Assembly (NCBI RefSeq): GCF_030272615.1
Contig: NC_081413.1
Location: forward strand, 555,297,136 to 555,361,135
Direction: 5' to 3'
Source of the DNA: Cryptomeria japonica
Lineage: Eukaryota; Streptophyta; Pinopsida; Cupressales; Cupressaceae
DNA: 64,000 bases
Shown: positions 32,659 to 44,914 of the stretch, piece by piece
Numbering within the stretch: the stretch's first letter is position 1
Layout: each line of letters opens with the position of its first letter
Translations under genes and position numbers: made by a program
The notes under the pieces: generated by a model
Told to the model about the DNA's origin: nothing
Database searches by the model: none
The model's input: the letters and a program-made list of their open reading frames with translations, nothing else

Positions 32659-34106
32659 TGTTGGAATTTTGAGTTTGTTTGGCATTTTCAATAGAGATTT
32701 CATTAATGATATGTTGTCATTGATGTCAATTGAATCGGCAAAAGGTATTCATGTTATTGTTGATATTGTTGTTTTTTATATTGGCTTGTAACCGGTAAGA
32801 AGAGAGTTGTATAAGATGTTGTAACTGGTGTATGTAAAGTTTGTGAGTTGAACCAGTGAACCAGTGTGAAGGGTTAAACCTTTCTATGTAATGTAACCGG
32901 TAAACCCTATTAGTTGTTAAACCCTAATTGATCAATTTTGTTGGTTTATTATCCGATGAGTAGTTTTGATGGAGACACATGTGATAACAGTATGAGGATA
33001 AATTCAAATTGGTTTGGTGTGTTTGCTTATTGTCTAGGGAAGGAGCAAAGTGGATTGCATTTAATGCACAACGTGTGATGAGTTACAAAATCCAATGGAG
33101 TGGTGATCATGTAGCAGTTGGATTTGTCTTGAAGAATGTGAAGAGATTGTTATGATTTCTAACAGTCAAGATTGAACCAACTTGTTTGTAATCTCAATGA
33201 TGAGAATTAGGTTTTTGTTGTGTTACCGACCTAATTGATTTGTATTTAAGGTCAATGAAGTTGTTTGTAAAGGTTGTTGGCAAGGTTAATAGAAAACCTA
33301 ATGAGTGTGTGGTTGCCCAACTAGTGAATGGATATGCACTTTGAGTGAAGGCAGATTGAAGCTTAGGAGGATTTGATCAAGGAAAGATAGTGCTACTCAG
33401 ACAGATCAAAAAAACCTGTTGTTTTCTAACAATTACAACAGAAGTAAAATCCCTTAACTGAGTAAGCTCTAACAAGCTTGGTTACTCATTAAATCCTCTA
33501 ACAAGGTGGTCCATTAGCTTGGATTCTTAAATCCTCCAGCGAGGTTACTCCTAACAAGGTATTGTGCTTCTAACAAGGCATATTTGTAAATCCCTTAATG
33601 GGGTGATTGCTAACTGGAATTAGTTCTTAACAAGACTTATTTTAAAGCTCTAACAGGCTTTGGATCCTAACAAGGCGTACTTCAAAAGAGTTTAGATAGC
33701 TATCCTTGTGAGCCCCATCTCACTGTGGTTTTTACCTATTTGGGTTTTCCATGTATAAATATTTGTGTCAAGTGATGAATGCTTTTGTGGCAGTGATCTT
33801 ATTTGTTGATTTGATTAACTTCTAATAAGGCATGTTAATTATAAGCATTGAGAGATGAATATGTTGAGTTATGATCAAGCATTGTTGATCTTTACAAGAT
33901 TGAAGGTGTTTACTATTAAAGTTGTCATAACAGTTAAACCGGTTAATGTCAAGTATTCCTATGAATATTGATCTTGACTGAGATATGTTTACTTTGTTTG
34001 ACTGAGTTTGAGTTTGGGAACTTTGTATCAGTTTTTCAATATACTTATTCACACCCCCCCCCCTCTCAGTATTATAATGGATAATTATTCTTTCATTATA
34101 CCATCA
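32659..34106 (+). repeat. Copia B 3' LTR
   Basis: 1448 bp, TGTTGGAATTTTG to ACCATCA. The C tract near the end (34054-34063) has 10 C versus 7 in the 5' copy. GACTC follows. Confidence 0.92.
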
Positions 34107-34111
34107 GACTC

Positions 34112-35192
34112 TATTTGTATGTATAAACAAGAAATAATATTGGGAAAACCCAATTAACAATTGTAAGGGTAGAATGGAGTCATGGAAAGGGAAGTGGCTA
34201 ACATCAGCAAATAGGATTTTGATGTTAAATGTGGTCTTGTCAACCATGCCGATATATTCAATGTCATGCATGAAATCCCTAGAGTAGTGGAAGAATTACT
34301 AATTCAAGTCATGAGAAGATTATTTCGGAGTGGCACTAGGGAGCAAGAGAAATTTCCTCTCATTGGATGGGGAAAGATCTGCAAACCTAAAGATGCTAGC
34401 AAGACTAGTATCAAGAAGCTTGCTATGATGAACTTAGCAATGGGAGAAAAGTTGGTTTGGAACATATACACACAAGGTAATAAAAGACTAGTCAATAATT
34501 TAATAGGGAAGTACTTGGACTCAAATAATCCTACTAGGATCTTCACAATTAAGGATCCTTGAAGAGGATACACAATATGGAATTTCATATTGGAATGCAA
34601 GGATATCATTAAAAACCACATAACATGCAAAATTAGGAGTGGGAGAAATGATTCATTTTGGATGGACTCATGGGATGGATCTAAACCTCTATGCAAGAAT
34701 CCTAATCTAATGAATATCAAGAGTGTCACTAGAAAAGAATGGGGCAACAAGGTGATTGATTATGGAGGGATGGTGGTTGAGGGAGGAAAAAATGTTTGGA
34801 GATGGAAGCCATTGCAGGAGCTAGATGTCCCCGCAAATTAAAAAGATCTTCAAATAATTTTGTGATGCAGCTTTTTATTACCAACAAAAGAAGAGGATGT
34901 GGTCCAATGGTGTTATTCTAAATCTAGTGGATATAAGGTAAATTTTGGATATAAAGTGATAGAAAATGTGGTGGTTGTTCAAAATTGGTTGATTAAGTTA
35001 TTTTGGGGAAAACATTGCTTACCAAAGGAAAGGGTATTCACTTGGATGACATCACAATTTTTTTTTGACAAGTGACAGGCTTAATAAATTTGGCACATAG
35101 AGATTAGGATGGTGTGTCTTATGCAAAGAAGTGGATGAGGATGCAAATCATTTACGTATGTGTAAGGACCTCCATAATTTCAAACAAAATAA
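34112..35192 (+). pseudogene. LINE ORF2 RT thumb to zinc-finger-like region, second piece
   Basis: Resumes the LINE of 18356-18580. It shows GRMESWKGKWLTSANRILML, STMPIYSMSCMKS, then (34310-34562) REQEKFPLIGWGKICKPKDA, MMNLAMGEKLVWN and KYLDSNNPTRIFTI, then WKxWDGS-like residues (FWMDSWDGSKPL) and WCVLCKEVDEDANHL, the start of the RVT zinc-binding zone. These are standard plant LINE segments in the right order. Frameshifts are frequent. Copia D interrupts it at 35192. Confidence 0.85.
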
Positions 35193-36733
35193 TGTTAGGT
35201 CCCAGGGACAACTGAGAGCGGGGGGGGTGAATCAGTTGTCCAAAACTTTAAACCAAAAACAACTTAATCAATTACTACTTTAATACGGGTGAGATAGTCT
35301 ATTATATTGGTGGATAGATTTAACAGATAAATGCAATACCGGTAAAGATTAATGCATGAAACTAAAAGATAAAGTCATCCACAACACATGACACCAATAT
35401 TTGTATGTGGAAACCCTATAAGGGGAAAAACCATGGTGGGAAACCTTACCCACAATCAGATGATACTACTCTAGATAGTAAGTGTACATAAATGGGGTCT
35501 GCACATGCAGAAAGGCCAAGCGCCTAGAGTTCACTGCTCAAACACAAATGGGAGTCACACTGACTACAATTGGATGGTTAAATCCAATAAGAATGTACTG
35601 CTTAAAATAACATCTTCATATGCTAGATTCAGTACCGATGTAATGCTGATATGCCTTCACAAAAACCTAGCTTCCCCTTCAAATGATGTCTTCATGTATA
35701 GCTCTGCTAAATCTCGCATATCTCTTCACAATATACATTCTTTGCATTCCACACTTGATCTTACAATTAAGATCTTACATTTATACCATAACCTAAGACC
35801 AATTTTAGTAGGTCGGCTCTACAAGATATTATAATAAAACATTTTACAAACAATATAATATCTGATGCAATAACCGATTGAACATTTTGGCTTAATGCAT
35901 TTACAACATTAATTAATCATCTCCATAGCATGCCATGCCGATCTGGAAAAGATAAACCTGGCGGTGTAACCCTGGACCTATTTGCCGATAAAAGCAAATA
36001 TGCAAATATGAATATACCTGTTGGTGTAAATAATTATTCATCATGGATATTATTACACTTACTTAAGTTTACTTATGATAATGCATTTCATAGTAGTTTG
36101 GATATGAGACACTTGGGTGTTTGTGCCACATTGGGATAGTGTGTGTAGGAGAAATTCCACCTTTTATGGTGTTGATCTTGTTATTACACTATCATATCCA
36201 CTTATAGTGGAGTGATAATTCCACCTTCAGTGGGTGATCCACCTCATGTGGAATATTATATTATTTCTCCTACCTACCCACACCTATTTCCTACCTACCC
36301 TTGTTTCTCATTGAGCCACATGTCATATTTGTGTGCTCATACATCCATATGGCCTTGCCTATATAAGAAGGCCTCTATTCATTGTATTGGTTAATCCAGT
36401 TGATTATTGATCATTTTCTATTGATGAGAATACAGTTTATTCTTGTCCTATATTATGTCTCTATTTTGTACATTTCATTGAGCTCTTGATCTTGGCAAAA
36501 TCTAACAATACCAATAATCAATTCTTCAAGATAAGATGTCCACACGATGTCTTTGACATTACCAAGTGTCTTCCATGCCATTCAAAGTGTCGGTGGCCAT
36601 TATATCCTACCGGTGTACCATATACCAGTAACTGTGCAATAGTTACTTGCTTGCCGGTGAATGTTTGTTGGATCTCCAAAGTGCTTTTAGTAGGTGTTGA
36701 CATCAATGACAAAACCATACCAAAATACCAACA
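35193..36733 (-). repeat. Copia D 3' LTR, interrupted
   Basis: Plus-strand edges are TGTTAGGTCCCAGG and ATACCAACA. The sequence 36019-36512 is absent from the 5' LTR and is a separate insertion. A G8 tract (35220-35227) lies at the terminal end. Confidence 0.92.
36019..36507 (+). mobile_element. Solo LTR nested in copia D 3' LTR
   Basis: 489 bp, TGTTGGTGTAAAT to AAATCTAACA, flanked by ATACC at 36014-36018 and 36508-36512; the intact 5' LTR of D has a single ATACC there. TATATAAG at 36360-36367 gives a plus orientation. There is no internal region, so it is a solo LTR left by recombination. Small ccac/gtgg inverted words (36180-36250) may form hairpins. Confidence 0.9.
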
Positions 36734-37169
36734 ATCTCCCCCTTTGGCATTGATGGCAACACAAGATGGAAAAACCATCAAAGTGCCAAAACAAAAATGC
36801 CAAGTACGAAAAAACCAACAATCTCCAAAAAGATCATGACTAGAAATCAAAATCTCTCCTAAATAACAATCTCTCCCCCTGGGAGCAACATGTGATTTCC
36901 AAAGTTTTTCCGTACCAATCTTTCCTCAAAAGATAATAAAGATAATGTGTTTTTCCATAGATATCTCTCCCCCTTCGACATCAAATGCCAAAGTTACAAC
37001 ATACCAATTATTACTTACAAAATACCAACCAATTTTACTATACTAACTACTCCCCCTGAGAAGTAGCTTCCTCATCAAATCCGGAGTAAGAATATATCTC
37101 TGTTAATTCTACTGGTTGATGATAGACATCAACTCTCTAAGTGTCTACCGGTGGGGGTATGACCCCAAG
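36734..37169 (-). other. Copia D 3' non-coding region
   Basis: Between the RNase H stop (37170) and the 3' LTR. Contains the polypurine tract at 36737-36747 and further C-rich plus-strand words (ctccccct at about 36873, 36966 and 37050), which are purine tracts in the element sense. Confidence 0.6.
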
Positions 37170-38775
37170 CTATTCTCTGAGATACTCAAAAGTCTCCTTA
37201 TGCAAAGGTTTAGTGAAAATATCTGCAAGTTGTTCTTTAGTATTCACATAGACCAGTTGTATTTCTTTTTCTTCAACTTTTTCCTTTAGAAAATTCAGTT
37301 TGATAGAAACATGTTTTGTTTTAGAATGTAATACCAGATTCTTAGATATATCAATTGCTGCAATGTTGTCACAATAGATAGTTATAGGTTCCTTGCATTT
37401 TACCTTCAAATCTTTCAACATTTGTTTAAGCCAAAGTACCTGTGTACAATTAGTTGCTATTGCACCATATTCTGATTCTGCTATTGATAAAGATGTACAA
37501 CTTTGTTTCTTACTCAACCAAGAAACTAATCTATTTCCAAGAAAAAATGCTCCTCCAGTGGTGCTTTTTCTATCATCAATGTCTCCTGCCCAATTTGCAT
37601 CTGTGTATGCACATAGATCAAAATTTTCATCTCTAGGATACCATAATCCAAGATTTGGGGTGCCTTGTAAGTACCGGAAAATCCTTTTTACTGCTGATTC
37701 ATGATTTTCTCTAGGATTACTCTGAAATCTTGAAACAATACATACTACATTCATGATATCAGGTCTGGTTTGTGTCAAATACAGTAAACCTCTTATCATA
37801 GATTTGTACCTAGTTGGATTCACAGGTGTAGATTCATCCCTTTGTGATAATTTGTCATTTGTTGTCATGGGTGTGCTTACCGGTTTGGAGTTCTCCATTC
37901 CAAATTTCTTAAGTAACTCTTTTAAGTATTTTTATTGACTCAAAAATATACCTTTTTCAGTCTATGAGATCTGCAATCCTAAAAAGAATCTTACTTCACC
38001 AATCATAGATATTTCAAATTCTTGCTGCATTTTGATAGAAAAGTCTTTACACAATCCATCTTCTCCTCCAAATACTATATCATCAACAAAAACTTCAATA
38101 GCCAAGATGTCATCATTAGTTACTTTATAGTATAAGTTACTATCAGCATTACCTTTGGAAAAACCAATATTCAAAAGATACTTATCCAATCTTGTATACC
38201 AAGCTCTTGGATCTTGCTTCAATCCATATAAAGCTTTCCTTAACCTGCAAACCATATCTTTGTCATCTGTCAAAGAAAATCCATTAGGTTGTTCAATGTA
38301 AACTTCCTCCTCAAGATATCCATTTAGAAATGCACATTTGATATCCATTTGATATACTTTGTAGTTCTTATGTGTTGCAAAAGCCAAAAATAATCTAACT
38401 GCCTCAATTCTAGCTACCAGTGCAAAGGTTTCATTATAGTCAATTCCTTCTTTCTAAGAATATCCTTTACATGCTAGTCTTGCTTTATCTTTGATAACCT
38501 TACCATCTTCATTAAGTTTGTTTCTAAATACCCATTTGGTTCCAATTACATTTTTATCTTTAGGGCGGGGAACTAATGTCCAAGTATTGTTTTTATCAAT
38601 TTGTTCTAATTCTTCTTCCGTAGCTTTATTCCAATACTTATCTTCACATGCCTCATTAACTGATGATGGTTCAATTTGAGAAATAAGACATACCTCTTTG
38701 TTTGCCAATCTTCCTCTAGTCATAACTCCTTTATGCTTGTTTCCAATTATCTGATCTTCAGAATGATTCAGTCTT
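37170..38775 (-). pseudogene. Copia D reverse transcriptase and RNase H
   Basis: Minus frames 38723-38454, 38387-37962 and 37898-37170 line up as [80 protein letters not shown]. RNase H follows: AYTDANWAGDIDDRKSTTGG (Asp present), AESEYGAIA, YCDNIAAIDISKN and FTKPLHKETFEYLRE. Three short breaks separate the blocks. This pol half is the best preserved of the copias here. Confidence 0.9.
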
Positions 38776-39500
38776 ACATACTGGGGTGCTGATAGCTATC
38801 TTCTAATTCCATTCACTTCACAGATAGTATTAAACTCCTTAGATGTGAATTCTCCTCCTTGATCTGATCTTAAACATTTGATTTTCTTACCGGTTTCATT
38901 TTCAACCATTGCTTTGAACAATTTGAACTTTCCAAGTGCTTCTGATTTTTCTCTGAGAAAAGTAACCCAACACATTCTAGATTAATTATCAATAATTAGC
39001 ATGAAATATCTATCACCTTGTAAGCTTTTAGTTCTAGCTAGACCACATAAATCAGTGTGAATTAAATCAAGAGCATTATTTGATTTTTCAGGAATACTTT
39101 TGAAACTAGCTCTAGCTTGTTTTCCAAATTGACATTCCTTACATATTGTGTTCTAGGGTTTGACAATTTTAGGTAAATCTCTAATTGCCTTAGTAGTACT
39201 GATCTTTACCATGCAATCAAAGTTTACATGATAGAGTCTCGTATGCCATAACCAACTTTCATCTATATGTGCAATCAAGCATGTCTTTTCACTATTATTC
39301 AAATGAAAGATATTACCTCTAGTCTGGTTACCGGTTGTAATTTCTAAGCCAGTTCTATTCATGATTTTGCATTTTCCATTTTTGAATTGTAACTGAAATC
39401 CTTTCTCAACTAATTGACCAACACTCAAAAGATTATGCTTTAATCCTTTAACATAGTAAACATTATCAGTGTTATGCTTACTGGATCAAGAGATATTGAA
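38776..39500 (-). pseudogene. Copia D integrase with C-terminal deletion
   Basis: Reads RDLPKIVKP, then CKECQFGKQARASFKS, LDLIHTDLCGLARTKSLQGD (first Asp), LRSDQGGEFTSKEF (second Asp) and NGIRR, stop, LSAP. It then jumps straight to QYVRLNHSEDQIIG, a sequence that in copia B lies about 590 bases further on. The PQQNGxxER segment with the catalytic glutamate and the integrase C-terminus are therefore missing. Confidence 0.87.
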
Positions 39501-39517
39501 CCCTTACCTCTGGTTTG

Positions 39518-40735
39518 TCAAGCTTTGTTATCTCCAAATCTAACTAAAACACCATTGTATTCTTGAAAGTTCAATAATTTTCCTTTGTCTCCTATCATAT
39601 GATGTGAGCATCCAAAATCAATTATCCATTCATCTTTTACCTCAATTTTAGCTGCCAAGGCCTGTTCTACCGGTTGCACTGCAAGTGTCGGTTGATCTTT
39701 TGTTATAGCAACAAAAACCCATCCATTGTCTATCGGATCTTCATCAGAATCATCAATCACTCCTTCATCAACTACATAACAAGATTTGTCCTTATTTTTC
39801 TTGAATCTGTATCTCTGATATTCAAGGTTAGGTTTGTATGTCCTTCTAGCTTCTTCTCTTAGTCTAGCATGTCTATCAGGGCATCTAGAAGCCATATGAC
39901 CAATCTTATTGTAGTTAAAACATTTAAAAGGTGCTTTACCTTCATACTTACTTCCAACTGGACCTTTAGGTATTTTTCTTGCAAATAGTGCTTCAAGTTC
40001 TTCAAGTTCTTTCCTACTTTCCTCAAGTTGTCTTGCATAAAAGGCTTTCCAATCAGATTTGTCAAATGATGATGCAGATGATGTTGATGCTTTGAAAGAT
40101 AAATCTATCTGTATAGTAGCAACATGACCAAATTCCTCAATTTCAAAGGCTGAAAGTTTTCCAATCAATGTATCCCTAGTTACTGATGTATTAGGCATTG
40201 TTCTTAATTCATTTATAGAAGTAACCTTCATTTTATATGCCGATGGCAATCCTCTTAAAACTTTTGAAACAATTTCATCCTCACTTAAGGTTCCTCCACA
40301 ACATTTAATATCCAAAACAATTTCATTTACTCTTTCCATAAAAGCATAAATCCTTTCATCTTCTTCCATTTTCAGATGTTCATACCTGACTCGGAACCTT
40401 TCAAGTTTTGCAATTTTGATTGTGGAATCTCCTTCATTCAGTGTTTCCAAATGATCCCAAATAGCTTTAGCAGTAGTCCTATCTGATAGTCCCATGATTT
40501 GTTGATCTGATAATGCGCTCAAAAGTGCTTCTCTTGCTTTGCAATCATTTTCTTCATCTTTAGTCAAGTTAGGTGGATTAGGCTGACTTTGAGTAACAAC
40601 AGTATAACCATTCTTTGTAACATCCTAGATGTCCTTTCCAATGTAATTCAGATGTGTCTCCATTCTGATCTTCCATATCCCATAATTTGTTCCATCAAGT
40701 TTAGGATTGTCCTTCCTTAAATAGTTAGTAGACAT
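39518..40735 (-). pseudogene. Copia D gag and protease
   Basis: ATG at 40735 opens MSTNYLRKDNPKLDGTNYGI; a TAG at 40627-40625 interrupts it, then 349 codons are open (40567-39518). It contains the Gag core (AKAIWDHLETLNEG, LKMEEDERIYAFMERVNEIV), a zinc knuckle CFNYNKIGHMASRC in which the second Cys is Tyr, and the protease start EWIIDFGCSHHMIGD in which the catalytic DSG is DFG. Both changes should abolish function. Confidence 0.88.
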
Positions 40736-40777
40736 TGGATCTCCTCAAGTTGTTAAACTTCTGCAAAAGAGGACTTA

Positions 40778-40790
40778 GCTCTGATACTAA
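40778..40790 (-). other. Copia D primer-binding site
   Basis: Minus strand TTAGTATCAGAGC, adjacent to the 5' LTR. It matches the initiator tRNA-Met site TGGTATCAGAGC with one changed base. Confidence 0.75.
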
Positions 40791-40791
40791 T

Positions 40792-41841
40792 TGTTAGGTC
40801 TCGAGGACAATTGAGAGGGGGGGGGGTGGTGAATCAGTTATCCAAAAATTTAAACCAAAAACAACTTAATCAATTACTACTTTAATACTGGTGAGACAGT
40901 CTGTTATGCCGGTGGACAGATTTAATAGATAGATGCAATACCGGTAAAGATTAATGCATGAAACCAAAAGATAAAGTCATCCAGAACACATGAAACCAAT
41001 ATTTGTACGTGGAAACCCTGTAAGGGGAAAAACCATGATGGGAAACCTTACCCACAATCAGATGATACTACTACAGATAGTAAGTGTACATAAATGGGGT
41101 CTGCACATGCAGAAAGGCCAAGAGCCTAGAGCTCACTACTCAAACACAAATGGGAGTCACACTGACTACAGTTGGATGGTTAAATCCAATAAGAATGTAC
41201 TGCTTAAAATAGCATCTTCATATGCTGGATTCAGTACCGGTGTAATGCTGATATGCCTTCACAAAAAACTAGCTTCCCCTTCAAATGATGTCTTCATGTA
41301 TAGCTCTACTAAATCTCACATATCTCTTCACAATATACATTCTTCGCATTCCACACTTGATCTTACAATTAAGATCTTACATTTATACCATAACCTAAGA
41401 CCAATTTTAGTAGGTCGACTCTACAAGATATTACAATAAAACATTTTACAAACAATATAATATCCAATGCAATAACTAATTGAACATGTCGACTTAATGC
41501 ATTTACAACATTAATTAATCATCTCCATAGCATGCCATGCCGATCTGGAAAAGATAAACCTGGCGGTGTAACCCTGGACCTATTTGCCGGTAAAAGCAAA
41601 TATGCAAATATGAATATACCAATAATCAATTCTTCAAGATAAGATGTCCACACAATGTCTTCGACATTACCAAGTGTCTTCCATGCCATTCCAAGTGCCA
41701 GTGGCCATTATATCCTGCTGGTGTACCATATACCAGTAACTGTGCAATAGTTACTTGCTTGCCGGTGAATGTTTGCTGGATCTCCAAAGTGCTTTTAGTA
41801 GGTGTTGACATCAATGACAAAACCATACCAAAATACCAACA
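40792..41841 (-). repeat. Copia D 5' LTR
   Basis: 1050 bp, uninterrupted copy. The plus strand starts TGTTAGGTCTCGAGG and ends ATACCAACA. G10 tract at 40817-40826. Same family as the solo LTR at 50090-51137. Confidence 0.92.
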
Positions 41842-41846
41842 AATAA

Positions 41847-43473
41847 TTCACATAATTCATAAAAAAGTTAAGAAAAAAGAGCATTAAATATTTCACATGT
41901 CCAAATATATGAGATTGGAGACTTAAAATTACATCTCATCATATAGATTTAATACACAATCTATACCAAGGCTGAACATAATGGAAGCATGTTCCTTTAC
42001 AATAGACCACAAGGTCAATTATAATAAATACATAAAGAGCAAATCATGAAGACCATCTTGACAAGAGCTCCCGACATTTGTCTAACATGGCAAGAACATT
42101 GCCAGAGCACATATCCACCCTACCATGAAGTATTTACACCTCCCTGAAAGATACCCAACCCAACATGAGGTAGACTAACAATCTGAATATTCTAATGGAA
42201 GCAAGTTATGATTTCCAATGTATGAACTATCATAATCCACCCTTGCATATATTTTAATCTCTTTACCTAAACCTAAACATTTCATGGTTCTAATACACAA
42301 AGGAAGAATTTATTGTATGTTTCTTGGTTGAGAAATGTCTTCCAACTATAGATGCATGAAAATGCTAAGGCATAGATAGGTTTTGTGAATTGTTGATGAT
42401 ATGATTCCACTATATAATATTTTCATCCTATTGCTAGAACAAAATTATTTAATCACATTACAAAGGCATAACATGGTAATACCTATCCTCATGGAAATCT
42501 AATAACTTCTTTAATGCATGCAATGATTTCATTCTTAGAATACAGTGTGCCACAATTTATTTTTCCCACATATTTGCATTTACCACCTTGTTTAATTGTT
42601 AAGATTTCCAAAACCCAATATCCTCTCATTCTCTTACTATGCATCCCCATAATAATCCTCTTTCGAAATTTTATCACCTCCATATGACTACAATTATCTG
42701 ATCTCCTCTAAAAATGGTTCCATTTCATCTTCTCATTATTTTTCTCTATTGAAAACTCTCCAATTTTTTGTTCCCTTGTATGGGAAATATGCATATACAT
42801 TACTCCACCCTTCCTTACATAGGAAAGAAACTTTTAGTTTTAAGTCTAAAATGTTCTAAATCTAAAAAGTAGACTAAATTTTCTTTTCCTTACTAATTTT
42901 TTCTATCCTTTATTAAGACTTCTTTTTCTTTATAAGAATTGATTATCTTGCTTAGTAAGAACTTTTTCATAATAAAGCAATTGTAAAATGAATTTTATAT
43001 TTATGTTTGTGTTTTCTAAAATATATTAGAAAAGGCTTAAAGAAATTTCTAATAATATATTTAGAGAAAGTTTCTATTTTGTTTATGCTTTTTTAGTAGT
43101 TTTATAAATTTCTTATTTTTACTTTATAAAACTATCTTTATAAAGTTCTCACCTAATATACTTTCTTATTTTCTTATAAAGAAAGATTCCTTTCTTTTTT
43201 TTCTATTATTCATTTTATATTTAAATAAAATGATAATTTTGTTTTTTAGATTTTTAATATAAAGAATATTTAATTTATAAATAAAATATTAGATAATTTT
43301 TAAAATAAAATATGTAAATGTTAATATCATGAGATATATTTTAACAAAATATGAAAATTATAATATTGATAATAAAATAATAATTTAGTCATTAATAATA
43401 TCTTGATATAAATTAGTAAAGAGTTATACTTTAATTGCAATTCAATGTTCATAGATAACATAATCATTAATAT
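41847..43473. other. No recognisable gene, AT-rich
   Basis: Follows copia D and should begin with LINE sequence, but I cannot recognise LINE codons here. The part 42820-43473 is extremely AT-rich (runs such as ttttaaaataaaatatg). No open frame of note. Confidence 0.4.
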
Positions 43474-43478
43474 ATATT

Positions 43479-44839
43479 TGTATGCGGGAATATGCGGTGG
43501 CCAAAATGAATAACTCGAGATCAGAAGACCCACACACCAATGAGACTCTTGGTGCAAGCATATGAACTAGTTCAATTAGTTCAACTTCTCAAGGAGTGTC
43601 CCATTGTTCTCTATCTCACAGGATCCCTAAAGCCAACTTTTTACTCTCAAATAATTGAGCAAATGACTTAGGAATGACAACTCCAAGAACGAGTGATATT
43701 TGATCTACATGCATGAATGCATTTCTAAGATCTATATGGTGTGTTAAAAATATGATGATTAAGCTTAAGATGAAGATAGTGATATGATAAAAGATTAACC
43801 AATTATCCTAACATGATATACTAGCCTAGCATGAATATCCAATGATATGAAAAATGCTTCTAAATGCTATTATGATGATTTAACAAAGAGAGACTAAAAT
43901 GCTTAGTTAATTAGGCTATAATGTGGATGCATGAAGGCTTGGAGATTCTTTTAGAAAATGAATAATGAGAGCTCTATTTATAGAGAAAATAGGGCAATGG
44001 ATGGTTAAGATTGAATAATCTTAACAAGGTTTCGGACTGAAACTTAATCAATTCATGTTTACAATTCTCACCAATGAAATGGTGACAATTGTCAACAAGA
44101 GGTTGCTTGAGAGGAGATGCAAGAAGCATTAAATGCCTGAAGAGACATGAAGGTTACCTTAGGAGGTAAGAGTTAAGGTTAGGTTAGGGCTATCCAATGG
44201 ATAAAGCTTTTACCCAAGGGGTAAACTCCTGTGCAAGGGTTAATACGATAACCATGATTAAAGCCATGAATGCTTGATGAGACCCTTTAGTTAAAAGAAA
44301 GGTTAAGTTAGAGGAAAGTCTCTAACAAAAGGTCAAAGATGAGTTAAACCTTAAATGGTTATGTAAGAGCCTTTAATGGTTTAGAAGAATTTAGAGGTCA
44401 ACCTTTTGAAGACACAAAGCCTTTAATGGTTATTGAAGACTTTGGAGGCTTTGAGAAGTAACTTCTCTTTGCTTAGGAATGTGACAATAATTAGGAGATG
44501 AATTAGGCTAAATTGGAAGTGACTAGAAGAATCTAGAAGGGGTTTAGGAGGCAAGTGGGAGATGTAGGAAAATGCAAGTGGATGAGGGAAAATGATTTTA
44601 ATTAAAATAAAATTACTTTATTTCAACTAAAATAGATGCAACTTGCATAAATACAAGTGGGGGGATTTAAAAAATAAATTAGATTTATTTATTTGCAAGG
44701 ATCAATTTAATTAAATGTAAATTTAATTAAAAGGGGAGAAAGGGGAATTAATTAAATAGAATTTAATTAATAGGAGGAATGGGGTTAAAATAAACATTAA
44801 ATATTTATTTAGGAAAGTGGTCAAATTTATATGTCTACA
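43479..44839 (-). mobile_element. Gypsy-type solo LTR
   Basis: 1361 bp with plus-strand edges TGTATGCGGG and GTCTACA (element sense TGTAGACA...TACA), flanked by ATATT at 43474-43478 and 44840-44844. The minus strand has TATAAATAG (plus 43976-43984) as a TATA box. No internal region. The start resembles the 5' LTR of gypsy E (TGTAGACACC). Its sense U3 (44580-44839) is full of TTAATTAA words. Confidence 0.85.
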
Positions 44840-44914
44840 ATATTCATAAATAATAATTAATGAAATGATTAAATAAATAAGTAATAAAATAAGGTTGTGA
44901 CAATATGGAATGCA

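Larger units (their letters stand above)
18581..34106 (+). mobile_element. Copia B: Ty1/copia retrotransposon split by element C
   Basis: LTRs at 18581-20023 and 32659-34106 (about 1.44 kb, TGTTGG...ATCA), a GACTC target-site duplication at 18576-18580 and 34107-34111, a tRNA-Met type primer site and a purine tract support a complete insertion. Without the 8075-bp element C (and one copy of its 5-bp duplication) it would be about 7.45 kb. The LTRs differ by about 8 percent over the first 210 bases by eye. The coding region has several stops, a lost protease aspartate and a lost RNase H aspartate, so it is inactive. It interrupts a plus-strand LINE. Confidence 0.93.
35193..41841 (-). mobile_element. 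Copia D: Ty1/copia retrotransposon, minus strand, with nested solo LTR
   Basis: 6649 bp flanked by AATAA (35188-35192 and 41842-41846). The 5' LTR is 40792-41841 (1050 bp). The 3' LTR is 35193-36733 (1541 bp, enlarged by a 489-bp solo LTR plus its duplication). The primer site next to the 5' LTR reads TTAGTATCAGAGC and the purine tract AAAGGGGGAGA lies at 36737-36747. The LTRs differ by roughly 9 percent over 220 bases by eye. Coding order is gag, protease, integrase (partly deleted), RT, RNase H. Several lesions make it inactive. It sits in the plus-strand LINE. Confidence 0.93.

Noticed and set aside
34304-34750. Minus-strand 148-codon frame
   Set aside because: Antisense to recognisable plus-strand LINE reverse transcriptase.
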